Shown here: positions 53,072 to 62,300 of the stretch, piece by piece | Layout: each line of letters starts with the position of its first letter | Position numbering within the stretch: the stretch's first letter is position 1 | Source: TMED14 sp002378565 | GTDB taxonomy: Bacteria; Bacteroidota; Bacteroidia; Flavobacteriales; Schleiferiaceae | Length of the DNA stretch: 64,000 nucleotides | NCBI GenBank assembly: GCA_943846715.1 | Contig: OX044356.1 | Location: 310,001-374,000, forward strand | Direction of reading: 5' to 3' | Translations under genes and position numbers: made by a program | The notes under the pieces: model-generated | What the model was told of the DNA's origin: nothing | Database searches by the model: none | Seen by the model: only the letters and a program-made list of their open reading frames with translations

Positions 53072-54037
53072 TCAAATGTACTTGAATTCTCGCAACCATC
53101 GCGTGAATGGTTGTGGCCATGCAAGCTCACTTAATTCATTGATGTCCACCCATGTTATGCTGTCATTCAGGTCTGATAGCTGGGCCTCATGGATGGTGAT
53201 GTGAAGCTGCATGTGGGTTAATGCATGGTTGCATGACCAGAGCAGCGGCTGCCCGTTTTCGGGCTGACTGGCAGGCAGGGTGACTAGCCCGGGCCAAATG
53301 CCCTGATTGTTTCTATTTGTGACTGCTATTTTCCCTTGGTGTGTCACCAGCATGAATGCCCAATGGGCCTTTTTGACGGTGATTTTGACGGACTTTACAG
53401 GCCGCAAATGGATGCTTGACCTTTCTCTCGCCAGACAATAGGTCGATACGGGGCATTGGTCGCAGGCAGGTTTCTTGCCCTTGCAAATTTGACTTCCCAG
53501 GTCCATGATGGCTTGGTTAAAGTCACCAGGTCTGTCTTTGTCAATGCTGTCATTACCCAAGGCCTGTATGGCTTGCTTTCCCTCCGCTTTATCCACGGGC
53601 AAGGGCAGGTCAAAGAGCCGGCTGTATACCCTATTGGCATTGCCGTCAATGGCTGCAATGGGGTCTTTAAACAGGTAGGAGGCAAGTGCTGAAGCCGTGT
53701 AAGGCCCCACCCCAGGCAGCTTGAGCCATTGGGCATGATTCAGGGGGAAATGCCCTTGTTCATGAATGATGATTGCTGCCTTGTGCAGCTGATGAGCACG
53801 CCGGTAGTAGCCTAGCCCAGCCCACTCGCTGAGGACTTGGTCGATGCTTGCCTCTGCCAGATCTGCTACGCTAGGGAAAACCTTCAGCATGCGGTACCAA
53901 TAGTCAATGCCTGTGGCGACCTGTGTTTGCTGCATGATTATTTCGCAAAGCCATAGCTCGTAAGCGCTTGATTCTCTGCGCCATGGGAGAGATCGGCCTT
54001 GTTGGTCGTACCATGAAAGTAAGTGAGAAGAAATCAA
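53072..54037 (-). CDS. mutY: A/G-specific adenine glycosylase
   Basis: Removes adenine mispaired with 8-oxoguanine. The 321-residue protein has LPWRRE, LWLCEIIMQQTQVATGI with the catalytic Glu, the helix-hairpin-helix KLPGVGPYTASALAS with catalytic Asp in AAIDGNANRV, and the iron-sulphur Cys-X6-Cys-X2-Cys-X5-Cys (CKGKKPACDQCPVSTYC). A C-terminal NUDIX-like domain for 8-oxoG recognition follows. No ATG fits: the best start is TTG at 54037 (next to an upstream stop). Unlike nth in this window, it keeps its cluster. Confidence 0.94.
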   Translation of the reverse strand: MISSHLLSWYDQQGRSLPWRRESSAYELWLCEIIMQQTQVATGIDYWYRMLKVFPSVADLAEASIDQVLSEWAGLGYYRRAHQLHKAAIIIHEQGHFPLNHAQWLKLPGVGPYTASALASYLFKDPIAAIDGNANRVYSRLFDLPLPVDKAEGKQAIQALGNDSIDKDRPGDFNQAIMDLGSQICKGKKPACDQCPVSTYCLARERSSIHLRPVKSVKITVKKAHWAFMLVTHQGKIAVTNRNNQGIWPGLVTLPASQPENGQPLLWSCNHALTHMQLHITIHEAQLSDLNDSITWVDINELSELAWPQPFTRWLREFKYI

Positions 54038-54070
54038 AGGGTAAATGTTGTTTGCTCAGGCACAAGTCGC

Positions 54071-54078
54071 TAACTTTG
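54071..54078 (+). promoter_or_regulatory. Promoter -7 box of the HU operon
   Basis: TAACTTTG fully matches TAnnTTTG; TTG lies about 20 bases upstream. 68 bases separate it from the HU start, the longest leader seen here. Confidence 0.55.
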
Positions 54079-54095
54079 CGGCCGCTAAATTAACG

Positions 54096-54110
54096 CCCTG
54101 AGGCTCAGGG
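54096..54110. repeat. Hairpin in the HU leader
   Basis: CCCTGA GGC TCAGGG, perfect 6-base arms with a 3-base loop, followed by TTTCG. Lies within the transcribed leader, 36 bases before the ATG. Could modulate translation or act as a weak attenuator. Confidence 0.5.
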
Positions 54111-54146
54111 TTTCGATTCATTATTTCGATAAACAATATATCCATT

Positions 54147-54440
54147 ATGACAAAAGCAGACATTGTTTCCCGTATTTCCGATCGCACAGGTATGGAAAAG
54201 GCAGACGTTCTGGCCGCAGTTGAAGGTTTCATGCAAGAGGTTCGCTCAGGCATGGAATCCGGCGAAAACGTTTATCTGCGTGGCTTTGGGAGCTTCATCC
54301 TAAAGCGTCGTGCACAAAAGACCGGTCGCAATATTTCAAAAAACACGACCATGATCATTCCAGCACATTACATTCCTGCCTTCAAGCCAGCAAAGACATT
54401 TGCTGAAGAAGTCAAGATCAACGTACCTGTTAAGGACTGA
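54147..54440 (+). CDS. hup: HU-family DNA-binding protein
   Basis: Nucleoid-associated histone-like protein, 97 residues. MTKADIVSRISDRTGMEKAD forms the dimerisation helices; LRGFGSFILKRR and GRNISKNTTMIIPAHYIPAF form the beta arm that wraps DNA (the Asn-Pro of classical HU is replaced by IIPAH). It heads an operon with a TPR protein, a tiny ribosomal protein and RNase G, an order seen in many Bacteroidota. Confidence 0.95.
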   Translation: MTKADIVSRISDRTGMEKADVLAAVEGFMQEVRSGMESGENVYLRGFGSFILKRRAQKTGRNISKNTTMIIPAHYIPAFKPAKTFAEEVKINVPVKD

Positions 54441-54445
54441 TTTCC

Positions 54446-54919
54446 GTGAAACGAACACTCATCATCGCCTTGGCTGCCACCATTTTGTTGGCCCTTGCTA
54501 TGTGGATGCTGCCTACCACCCCTCCGGTGGAAGTCGCAGATCCAGATGACGCTTTGGTGCAGTCAATCGTTGCAGATATAGAAGCCGGATCTGCCAACCC
54601 CATGGAGAGTATTCTCAAGCTCCGTGCCGTGGCAGAACGCAATCCAGACCATCGTGGCGCACAACTTTGGTTAGGTAAATTTTCCATGATGACAGGTCAA
54701 TGGGACAATGCAGTTGATCGATTTCAACTAGCCCTTGATGCTGCGCCAGCCATGCCCGAAACAGCCATCCTCTTGTCAGAGGCTCTGCAGAAGGCAAACG
54801 ATATGCCTGGGGCCATGGAAGCCCTGCGCCAGTTCCAAGAGATAAACCCAGACCTCGCGTCAGAGGTTGAGCAAGCCTTGGAGCAACTCCTTGAGGCGTC
54901 TGATTCACAGACCCTTTGA
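54446..54919 (+). CDS. Membrane-anchored TPR protein
   Basis: Unrecognised 157-residue protein. One N-terminal membrane helix (LIIALAATILLALAMWML) is followed by a short acidic linker and tetratricopeptide-like helices (AQLWLGKFSMMTGQWDNAVD, AILLSEALQKANDMPGAMEA). Probably faces the periplasm. It begins 5 bases after HU. Role unknown; the conserved position suggests a link with HU or RNase expression, which is inference. Confidence 0.82.
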   Translation: MKRTLIIALAATILLALAMWMLPTTPPVEVADPDDALVQSIVADIEAGSANPMESILKLRAVAERNPDHRGAQLWLGKFSMMTGQWDNAVDRFQLALDAAPAMPETAILLSEALQKANDMPGAMEALRQFQEINPDLASEVEQALEQLLEASDSQTL

Positions 54920-54942
54920 TTAATATTTAATACCCACACATT

Positions 54943-55032
54943 ATGCCAAGCGGTAAAAAAAGAAAACGTCACAAGATGGCCACACACAAGCGCAAAAAGC
55001 GTTTGCGTAAGAATCGTCACAAGAAGAAATAA
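54943..55032 (+). CDS. 29-residue basic protein (AURKAIP1/COX24, bS22/mS38-like)
   Basis: MPSGKKRKRHKMATHKRKKR followed by LRKNRHKKK: 29 residues, more than half Lys/Arg/His. It matches the tiny AURKAIP1/COX24-domain proteins annotated in Bacteroidota, homologous to mitochondrial ribosomal protein mS38 and bacterial bS22, which bind the small subunit near the decoding site. It sits between the TPR gene and RNase G, as in relatives. Confidence 0.83.
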   Translation: MPSGKKRKRHKMATHKRKKRLRKNRHKKK

Positions 55033-55039
55033 ATACTAA

Positions 55040-56596
55040 ATGACCATGCGAAACGAGCTAGTAATACAAGCCAGCGAGTCGGATGCAGTCATTGCTCTTC
55101 TTCAAGAAGGTCGTTTAATGGAACTCGTGAAGGAAGATGGCGATCAAGCCTATTCCGTCGGAGATATCTATTTAGGGACGGTGCGCAAGTTGGCGCAAAG
55201 TCTCAATGCGGCCTTTGTAGATGTTGGTTATGAGAAGGATGCTTTCCTTCATTATCATGACCTTGGTCCTCAATATATGTCAGGAAAAGCCTTCTATGAG
55301 AAGGTGATTAAGGGCAAGCAGAACACAAAGATTGCAAAATCGGACCTGCTTCCTCACATTGACAAAAACGGATCCATTGATAAAGTGCTCAAGTCCGGAG
55401 ATCAAATTTTGGTACAAATTGCCAAAGAACCGATTTCCACCAAGGGCCCTAGAATCACTGCAGACATCTCATTAGCAGGTAGGTTTATGGTACTCGTCCC
55501 CTTCTCAGACCGGGTTTCTGTTTCACAGAAAATTCGCGACCGAAAGGAGAAAGAACGCCTAAGAAAACTTGCTAAGAAGATCAGACCAAATGGCTTCGGA
55601 ATGATACTCCGCACCGTTGCAAAGGACATGTCCGCTGAGGACATACAAGCTGACCTTGATGACTTAGTCAACAAGTGGAAGAACCTGCACCGCCAATTGC
55701 GAGGCGCCAAGCCGCGCAAATGTGTTCTCAGGGAAGTCGATCGATTGAACGCGTATTTGCGTGACATCATGAGCGACAGCTTTGAGAAGATTGTGGTGGA
55801 CAATGCAGAACTGACCGGAGAAATCCGTGAATACGTTGAGACCATTGCCCCGGGTAAAGGCAAAATTGTGCAAACGCACAGTTCTGAAGTGCCCATTTTC
55901 CAGCACTACAATGTTGATAGGCAAACCAAGTCTGCTTTTGGTCGTACGGTCAATATGGGCAAGGGAACCTACCTCATAGTTGAGCACACGGAAGCCATGC
56001 ATGTCATTGATGTGAACTCGGGCAACCGAAGCAACAAAAATGAAAGCCAGGAGGACAATGCCATTGCCGTCAATTTGATAGCGGCAGATGAAGTAGCCCG
56101 CCAGTTGCGCTTGCGCGACATGGGAGGTATCATCTGCATCGATTTCATTGACATGCAACGGTCTGAGAACCGCAGGAAATTGGTCAAGCATCTGAGTGAT
56201 GCCATGGCAAAGGACCGAGCCCGTCACAAAATCTTACCACCTTCCAAGTTTGGCATTGTGGAGATCACGCGACAGCGTGTGCGACCGGTTCAGCAAATTC
56301 AGACCAAAGAGAAGAACCCTGACCTCATGGTTGATGCACCCATCACCATGATTGATGCCCTTGAACACAAGTTTGACAAGATTGTCGCCTCGCGTTTGAG
56401 CAAAGGCAAAGAGGGTCCTATCTTTCTGCATGTGCACCCCTTCATTCACGCCTTCCTGACGCAAGGCTGGTGGTGGGAGACCATCGAGCGTAAATGGTCC
56501 AAGACCTATGGCATGAAGTTGACCATCATTCCCCGTGATGCCTTCAAAATGCTTGACTACCGATTCCAGGATTTGAAACAACATCTTCTTAACTGA
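55040..56596 (+). CDS. rng: Ribonuclease E/G family endoribonuclease
   Basis: Endoribonuclease of 518 residues for RNA processing and decay. An S1 RNA-binding domain (about 38-150, GDIYLGTVRKLAQSLNAAFV) is followed by the 5'-sensor and the DNase I-like catalytic part with metal-binding Asp residues in HVIDVNSGNRS and GIICIDFIDMQRSENR. It lacks the long C-terminal scaffold of RNase E, so RNase G-type. Starts 7 bases after the bS22-like gene; 55046 is an alternative Met. Confidence 0.94.
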   Translation: MTMRNELVIQASESDAVIALLQEGRLMELVKEDGDQAYSVGDIYLGTVRKLAQSLNAAFVDVGYEKDAFLHYHDLGPQYMSGKAFYEKVIKGKQNTKIAKSDLLPHIDKNGSIDKVLKSGDQILVQIAKEPISTKGPRITADISLAGRFMVLVPFSDRVSVSQKIRDRKEKERLRKLAKKIRPNGFGMILRTVAKDMSAEDIQADLDDLVNKWKNLHRQLRGAKPRKCVLREVDRLNAYLRDIMSDSFEKIVVDNAELTGEIREYVETIAPGKGKIVQTHSSEVPIFQHYNVDRQTKSAFGRTVNMGKGTYLIVEHTEAMHVIDVNSGNRSNKNESQEDNAIAVNLIAADEVARQLRLRDMGGIICIDFIDMQRSENRRKLVKHLSDAMAKDRARHKILPPSKFGIVEITRQRVRPVQQIQTKEKNPDLMVDAPITMIDALEHKFDKIVASRLSKGKEGPIFLHVHPFIHAFLTQGWWWETIERKWSKTYGMKLTIIPRDAFKMLDYRFQDLKQHLLN

Positions 56597-56614
56597 TCGG
56601 AAAATTTATTCAAG

Positions 56615-56646
56615 AAACGGGCGGCCTTTGTGCCGCCCGTTTTATT
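56615..56646 (+). terminator. Terminator after RNase G
   Basis: Stem AAACGGGCGGC, loop CTTTGT, stem GCCGCCCGTTT, then ATTTT. It lies between rng and recX. Confidence 0.9.
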
Positions 56647-56654
56647 TTGCAGCC

Positions 56655-57140
56655 ATGGCATTTAAACGTGAACCCATTCATGATCTCAAGCAAGCTGGCT
56701 TGGTAGCACGCAAATACTGCGACTACCAGGAACGCTGCCACAGTGAGGTCTTGAAGCGATTGAGGGACATGGGGCTGGGTCAGGCGGCTTGCGATAGCCT
56801 GCTGGGTGAATTAATCATTGAAGGCTACCTCAGTGAAAGTCGCTTTGCTTTAGCCTATGCCAGTGGCAAATGCCGCATCAAGCACTGGGGTCCCTACAAG
56901 ATCACCCATGCCTTGCGGCAGAAGCATATTGATGAAGGTTGCATAACAGAGGCCTTGAAGCCCTTGATGGATGAGGCATTCCCTGAGGCCTTGCAAGCCT
57001 TGATGACAAGGCGATTGGCCCGCATCCCTTCGAGTGAGTCAAGCAGCGAGAGAAAAAACAACGTGTGGAAGTACGCTAACACCTATGGTTATGCTGGCGA
57101 TGACATTGCCCGGACATGGGCCTTGTTGAAGGGGGGCTGA
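56655..57140 (+). CDS. recX: RecA regulator RecX
   Basis: Binds RecA and limits its filaments. The 161-residue protein has the RecX helix repeats: AGLVARKYCDYQERCHSEVL, LGQAACDSLLGELIIEGYLSESRFALAYA and KHWGPYKITHALRQKHID, all family hallmarks. The start at 56655 follows the rng terminator; the frame upstream to 56628 lies within the hairpin. It is not beside recA (22395). Its stop directly abuts the stop of convergent ltaE. Confidence 0.9.
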   Translation: MAFKREPIHDLKQAGLVARKYCDYQERCHSEVLKRLRDMGLGQAACDSLLGELIIEGYLSESRFALAYASGKCRIKHWGPYKITHALRQKHIDEGCITEALKPLMDEAFPEALQALMTRRLARIPSSESSSERKNNVWKYANTYGYAGDDIARTWALLKGG

Positions 57141-58169
57141 TTACAAACTCTTCAATGCCTTGTCAAGGTGCGCCATGTGTGCATCGTTGATGTCCATATG
57201 CGTAACGAACCGCAACCACTGACTGTCCATTGCTACAATGTGAATGCCGGAACTGGCCAGGCGTTCTTGGATGTCAGAAGCCTGATGGCTGTCAATGACT
57301 TTGAATATGACCATGTTGGTCTCGCAAGGCTTGCGCTCGCTCACCCATGAACATTCAGACAACCATTGGTCAATCAGCTGAGCCTTTGCATGATCTTCAG
57401 CCAACTGCTCCACATGGTTCTCTAAGGCATAGAGACCAGCTGCAGCCAGCAAACCACTTTGCCTCATGCCACCACCCATGCGCTTTCTGATGCGTTGACC
57501 CGATTGAATGAAGGTCTTGCTTCCCAACAACAGGGAACCCACGGGCGCACCCAGCCCCTTACTTAAACACAAGGAGATAGAATCAAAGCACTGGCCATAA
57601 GACTTGGGGTCTTCCTTGTCACGAACCAGGGCATTGAAGAGCCGTGCCCCATCAAGGTGGTAGGCCAGGTTATGAGATTTTGCAACTTGGCCAATGGCCT
57701 CAAGCATGGGAAGACCCATGCAGGATCCCCCACCTTTGTTGGCTGTGTTTTCAACAGAAATCAGTCGGGTTGCCGCCAGATGGACATTGCCAGAAGGTTG
57801 AATCAGGGCCTTCACGTCATCGGCAGTTAATCGACCCAAGTCATCACCGCCACACCTGGCTTGAACGCCGCTATTGGCTGCGATACCGCCCCCTTCGTAG
57901 TTGTAGATGTGTGCCAAATGAGAGCATATCAGCTCATCGCCAGGTTGTGTGTGTGCCTTGATGGCAATCTGATTGGTCATGGTGCCAGAGGGGCAGAACA
58001 GGGCGTCTTCCATCCCGAATAAGTCAGAAACGTAAGCTTCCAAAAGCTTGACGCTGGGGTCATCACCTAAAACATCGTCACCCAATGGGGCTTGCATCAT
58101 GGCTTGCATCATGGCTTGCGTAGGGCGGGTAACGGTATCAGAACGAAAATCTGCTTGCATTGCTATCAT
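57141..58169 (-). CDS. ltaE: Low-specificity L-threonine aldolase
   Basis: PLP enzyme cleaving L-threonine or allo-threonine to glycine and acetaldehyde, 342 residues. Landmarks: DFRSDTVTRPTQAM, GDDVLGDDPSVKLLE, FCPSGTMTNQIAIKAH, YHLDGARLFNA and SLCLSKGLGAPVGSLLLG with the PLP lysine. MMQA occurs twice near residue 20, from a 12-base duplication in the DNA. Starts at 58169 or 58160 are possible; a TACCTTAG box 4 bases before 58169 favours the longer one. Confidence 0.93.
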   Translation of the reverse strand: MIAMQADFRSDTVTRPTQAMMQAMMQAPLGDDVLGDDPSVKLLEAYVSDLFGMEDALFCPSGTMTNQIAIKAHTQPGDELICSHLAHIYNYEGGGIAANSGVQARCGGDDLGRLTADDVKALIQPSGNVHLAATRLISVENTANKGGGSCMGLPMLEAIGQVAKSHNLAYHLDGARLFNALVRDKEDPKSYGQCFDSISLCLSKGLGAPVGSLLLGSKTFIQSGQRIRKRMGGGMRQSGLLAAAGLYALENHVEQLAEDHAKAQLIDQWLSECSWVSERKPCETNMVIFKVIDSHQASDIQERLASSGIHIVAMDSQWLRFVTHMDINDAHMAHLDKALKSL

Positions 58170-58173
58170 CTGA

Positions 58174-58181
58174 CTAAGGTA
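58174..58181 (-). promoter_or_regulatory. Weak -7-like box before ltaE
   Basis: TACCTTAG on the minus strand, one mismatch to TAnnTTTG, ending 4 bases before the ATG at 58169. Confidence 0.28.
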
Positions 58182-58189
58182 AGCCGCCT

Positions 58190-58197
58190 TACTTTTA
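58190..58197 (+). promoter_or_regulatory. Weak -7-like box before prfB
   Basis: TACTTTTA, one mismatch to TAnnTTTG, ending 5 bases before the prfB ATG; same octamer as upstream of serS. Confidence 0.3.
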
Positions 58198-58202
58198 CCA
58201 AC

Positions 58203-59300
58203 ATGATCACCTCAGAAAAAATCAATCAATTCGGCAAGCGGATTGAGACTTTGGGCAAATACCTCAACATTGAGAAAAGGCGCCTGGATCTTACCAATGA
58301 GGAGGAACGCACAGGCAATCCAGACTTTTGGAATGATTCCAAGGCAGCAGAGATTGTGATGAGGAAAATCCGTGAAACCAAGTATTGGATTGATGGCCAT
58401 GAGTTATTGATCGCGCAACTGGGGGAAGTGGAGTTGTCTGTGGAGTTTTACAAGGAAGGTGAACTTGAGGAAAGTGATGTAGATAAGGCGGTTGAGGAGC
58501 TTGAGACTAACTTGAGTGACATGGAGTTTCGCAACATGCTTTCCGGTGAAGAAGACAAGCTCAGCGCGGTGGTTCAAATCACAGCTGGTGCCGGTGGAAC
58601 AGAGTCTTGCGATTGGGCAGCCATGCTGATGCGCATGTACATTCGATGGGCAGAGCGCAATGGCCACAGTCTGCGTGAATTGAATTTTCAATCGGGCGAT
58701 GTGGCAGGCATCAAAACTGTGACACTGGAGATTTCTGGAGATTATTGCTTTGGGTACCTCAAGGGCGAAAACGGGGTCCATCGCTTGGTGCGAATCAGCC
58801 CCTACGATTCAAGTGCCCGAAGACACACATCCTTTGTCTCCGTGTATGTTTACCCCTTGGTGGACGACACCATTGACATTCAAATCAATTTGTCTGACAT
58901 CAGCTGGGACACGTTCCGGTCATCTGGTGCAGGTGGGCAAAATGTCAACAAGGTGGAAACAGGGGTCCGGCTCAGGCACAAAACTTCGGGTATCGTCATT
59001 GAAAACACAGAAACCCGTTCCCAGCTTAAGAACAAAGAGAAAGCGATTCAATTGCTCAAATCTCGCTTGTATGAAGCGGAGATTGAGGCAAGGAATGCCA
59101 AGCGAACGGAGATCGAGGCTGGTAAAATGAAAATCGAATTTGGCAGCCAGATTCGCAACTATGTGTTGCACCCTTACAAGCTGGTAAAAGACGTCAGAAC
59201 GTCCGTTGAAACAGGCAACCCAGATGCTGTTTTGGATGGAGATCTTGATGTCTTCCTCAAGGCCTTTTTGATGGCGCAAAGCAACGCAGAAGAAGACTAG
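58203..59300 (+). CDS. prfB: Peptide chain release factor 2
   Basis: Releases peptides at UGA and UAA stops. The 365-residue protein has the GGQ loop (SSGAGGQNVNKVETGVRLRH) and, at the anticodon-like site, SPY instead of the usual SPF (VRISPYDSSARRHTSF). The gene is read in one frame: the programmed frameshift that controls prfB in many bacteria, near codon 25, is absent (the region reads LGKYLNIEKRRL without an internal UGA). The ATG at 58203 matches the family N-terminus; the longer frame to 58092 is antisense to ltaE. Confidence 0.96.
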   Translation: MITSEKINQFGKRIETLGKYLNIEKRRLDLTNEEERTGNPDFWNDSKAAEIVMRKIRETKYWIDGHELLIAQLGEVELSVEFYKEGELEESDVDKAVEELETNLSDMEFRNMLSGEEDKLSAVVQITAGAGGTESCDWAAMLMRMYIRWAERNGHSLRELNFQSGDVAGIKTVTLEISGDYCFGYLKGENGVHRLVRISPYDSSARRHTSFVSVYVYPLVDDTIDIQINLSDISWDTFRSSGAGGQNVNKVETGVRLRHKTSGIVIENTETRSQLKNKEKAIQLLKSRLYEAEIEARNAKRTEIEAGKMKIEFGSQIRNYVLHPYKLVKDVRTSVETGNPDAVLDGDLDVFLKAFLMAQSNAEED

Positions 59301-59331
59301 CCGAGCACCTTATTAAAGCATGAGTCTGCCG

Positions 59332-59339
59332 TAAATTGG
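59332..59339 (+). promoter_or_regulatory. Weak -7-like box before the type B cargo gene
   Basis: TAAATTGG, one mismatch to TAnnTTTG, ending 4 bases before the ATG at 59344. Confidence 0.27.
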
Positions 59340-59343
59340 GGGA

Positions 59344-62300
59344 ATGCAAAGCCTGCGACATTTTTCGGGTCTATTGATCGTGCTGCTATTCCCCGTGACC
59401 CTCCTTTCGCAGGCACTTAGCGGCAGCAGCTACGGCTTGATTGCCAATCATGGCCAGTGGCACGATGATGTTGTGGCAGCAGTCAACATGGGCGATGCCA
59501 GGGTGTGGGTCCTGCACGATGGGTTGCGGTTTGCCATGGCCTTGGATTCAGGTATCTGGGTCAGCACAGAGCGATTCGTTGATGCCAATCAATCAAGCCA
59601 TTGGGAATCCGATGCCAGCGAAGCATCTCAGGTGGTGAACTTTCACTTGGGGAAGCGACAAGCATCCGGACTGACATTGGCTCAGGGAGGTTGGTTACGC
59701 AATGTCTACCCCGGCGTGGATTTGCGAATATCGGTGCAGGGTAATCAGTTCAAAACCACATGGCATGCAAAGCAATCAGAGGCCTTAGCAAGGGTTCGTT
59801 CCCAATGGGAAGGGGTGAATCGGCAGTCAGCATACCGCGATGAACTTCGCCTTCAATTGCCAGCAGGGTCCATCCATGTTAGCATGCCTGCATCGTATGC
59901 AAAAGAGGCATTGGTGAAGTCCACATGGCGACGTGATGGCAAGCAATGGCGGATGCATGCAAAAAGGGCAACGGTCATTGATCCCATCTACCGTTTCAGC
60001 AGCTTTTCTGGCTCAACCAGTGACAACTTTGGCTACACAGCAACCTATGATGCCATGGGAAGAACATGGGCAGGTGGAACAGCCTTTGGCAGTCAGTACC
60101 CTACCAGCAATGGGTTTCAATCCATTTTTGGTGGCGCAGTTGACATGGCATTCATGCTATTTGCTGGTGATGGTCTATCCATCATATCCTCTACCTATGT
60201 GGGCGGCTCAGGTGCTGAACAGCCGCATAGCATGATGGTAGCTCCCAATGGGGATCTGGTTGTGATGGGAACGAGCAATTCCAGCAATTTCCCTCATACC
60301 AGTCAATCTTGGGATAGCACAATGGCAGGTGGACCTGCCACCAATGGCGGCGGTACACAATTCAATCCCGGGCCTGATTTGGTGCTGTTTCGCTTGGATT
60401 CCACAGGGTCCCAATTGCTTGGATCTACCTATGCGGGGGGCTCGGGATCAGACGGCATCAATGCCCTAATTCCCATGAATTATGGTGACCAGGCACGGGG
60501 TGATGTCTTAGTGACATCGGATGCCATTTATGCTGTTTCATCGACCCAGTCAGCCGACTTTCCAGCCACCTTGGACAGCACTTTGGGTGGTTCGCAAGAT
60601 GGATTGATCATGCAATGGTCACCGTTCTTGGATTCCCTGAACTGGGCCTCATTGGTTGGCGGCAGTCAATTGGATGCCTGCTTTGGTGCCACTTTGGTCG
60701 ATCACAACAACCAAAAGGTTCTGGCCGTAGTTGGCGCTAGCACATCAGACAATCTCGCCAGCTCGAATGCCTACCAAACTAGCAGAGGAGGGAATGTGGA
60801 CGCATGGATCAGTACCTACGACGCAAGCAATGGCAGCCTCATTTCAAGCAGTTACTTGGGTGAAAACCTTTACGATGCAGCATTCATGGTTGGCCATCAA
60901 CCCAAGGGAGCCTGGTTGACCACGGGAGACTCCAGCGCCATCGCCTTCATTGGCTTGAGTCAGGTGGGCTTGCAGGACGTGGGCAGCCACTGGTCGCAAA
61001 GCGCCCGGGCACAATTCATTGCATGGATGCCCCTGTCGCTTGATAGCCTTTACCGCGTGCAATCATTTGGTTCCCCATCAGGTGCCAGACCTAACATCTC
61101 TCCCACAGCTTTTTCCATGGACCCCTGTGGTTCCATTTACTTATCTGGTTGGGGTGGGCTGGTCAACAGTTCGGGGACAGGTAACACCACCAATTTGTAC
61201 ACCACGCCAGATGCCTATGACAGCATCACTGATGGCAGTGATTTTTATTTCATGGTTTTGGGTCGACACGGTTCGCCCTTGTACGCAACCTACTTTGGTG
61301 GGCAGGGTAGCGCAGAGCATGTGGATGGAGGCACCTCCCGGTTTGACCCTAACGGAGTCATTCATCAAGCGATTTGTGCTGGCTGTGGCGGCAATTCATT
61401 GCTGCCCGTATTCCCTCACAATGCCTATGCCACCATCAATGGATCGAGCAACTGCAACATGGCAGCTGTGCAAATCGCTTTTGAGCAACAAGCGGCACAA
61501 TTGGACTTGCAACTGGTTAAAGATTCCCTCTGCATTGGTACACAGGCGGAACTGATAGGTGTGGCCTTGCGGTCAGATTCAGCTCGCATTGATTGGGGTG
61601 ATGGGATCGTGCAGTCTGTGACATCTCCGCTGGGACAAACTCATTGGTATGCCACCGATAGCATGTATGTGATTCAAGTCAGCAGCTGGGACACCCTTTG
61701 CCAGACCTGGGCCAGCCAGACTTTGATTCTTCATGTGCATTTGCCTGATCCACCCAAGGCAAACATGTCATTGGTTTATGACCCCTGTGACAGCACACTT
61801 CATGTGGAGTTACACCCCACAGATTCTTTGAATTCCCATGCGCTTTTGGTGCTGTGGGGCGATGGCGATTCTCACTATGAGGTCATGAAGTGCCCCTTGA
61901 TTCACGATTATCTATTAGACAATTATGGCCCCTTTACCATCACCTTGATTGCCTATGATACCCTGTGTGGATTAGCAGATACGGCAACTTGGGTGGTGTC
62001 TTTCCGACCCCCTTTAGGCAACATTGTCACGGATGCCACTGTGGACCCGTGCTCAAGCCCGCCACAAGTCAGCTTGAATGCAGCAGCCAATCAAGCTACC
62101 CATTATGCATGGTACCCCAATGGTTTGAGTGGGGCAGCAATTTGGGGCCAATACATCAGTTTACCGACTACCGTTGGGTCCCATGACATCGTCGTAGTGG
62201 CAGTTGACAGCACCTGCTTGCGTTATGATACCCTGACCGTCACCTACCAGGTGGGCATGGATGACATGAATGCTTTGATTTTCCCTAGCATTTTTACGCC

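Noticed and set aside
58089..58112. 12-base tandem duplication in ltaE as a phase-variation site
   Set aside because: Only two copies of a 12-base unit that stay in frame (MMQA twice); no frame switching possible.
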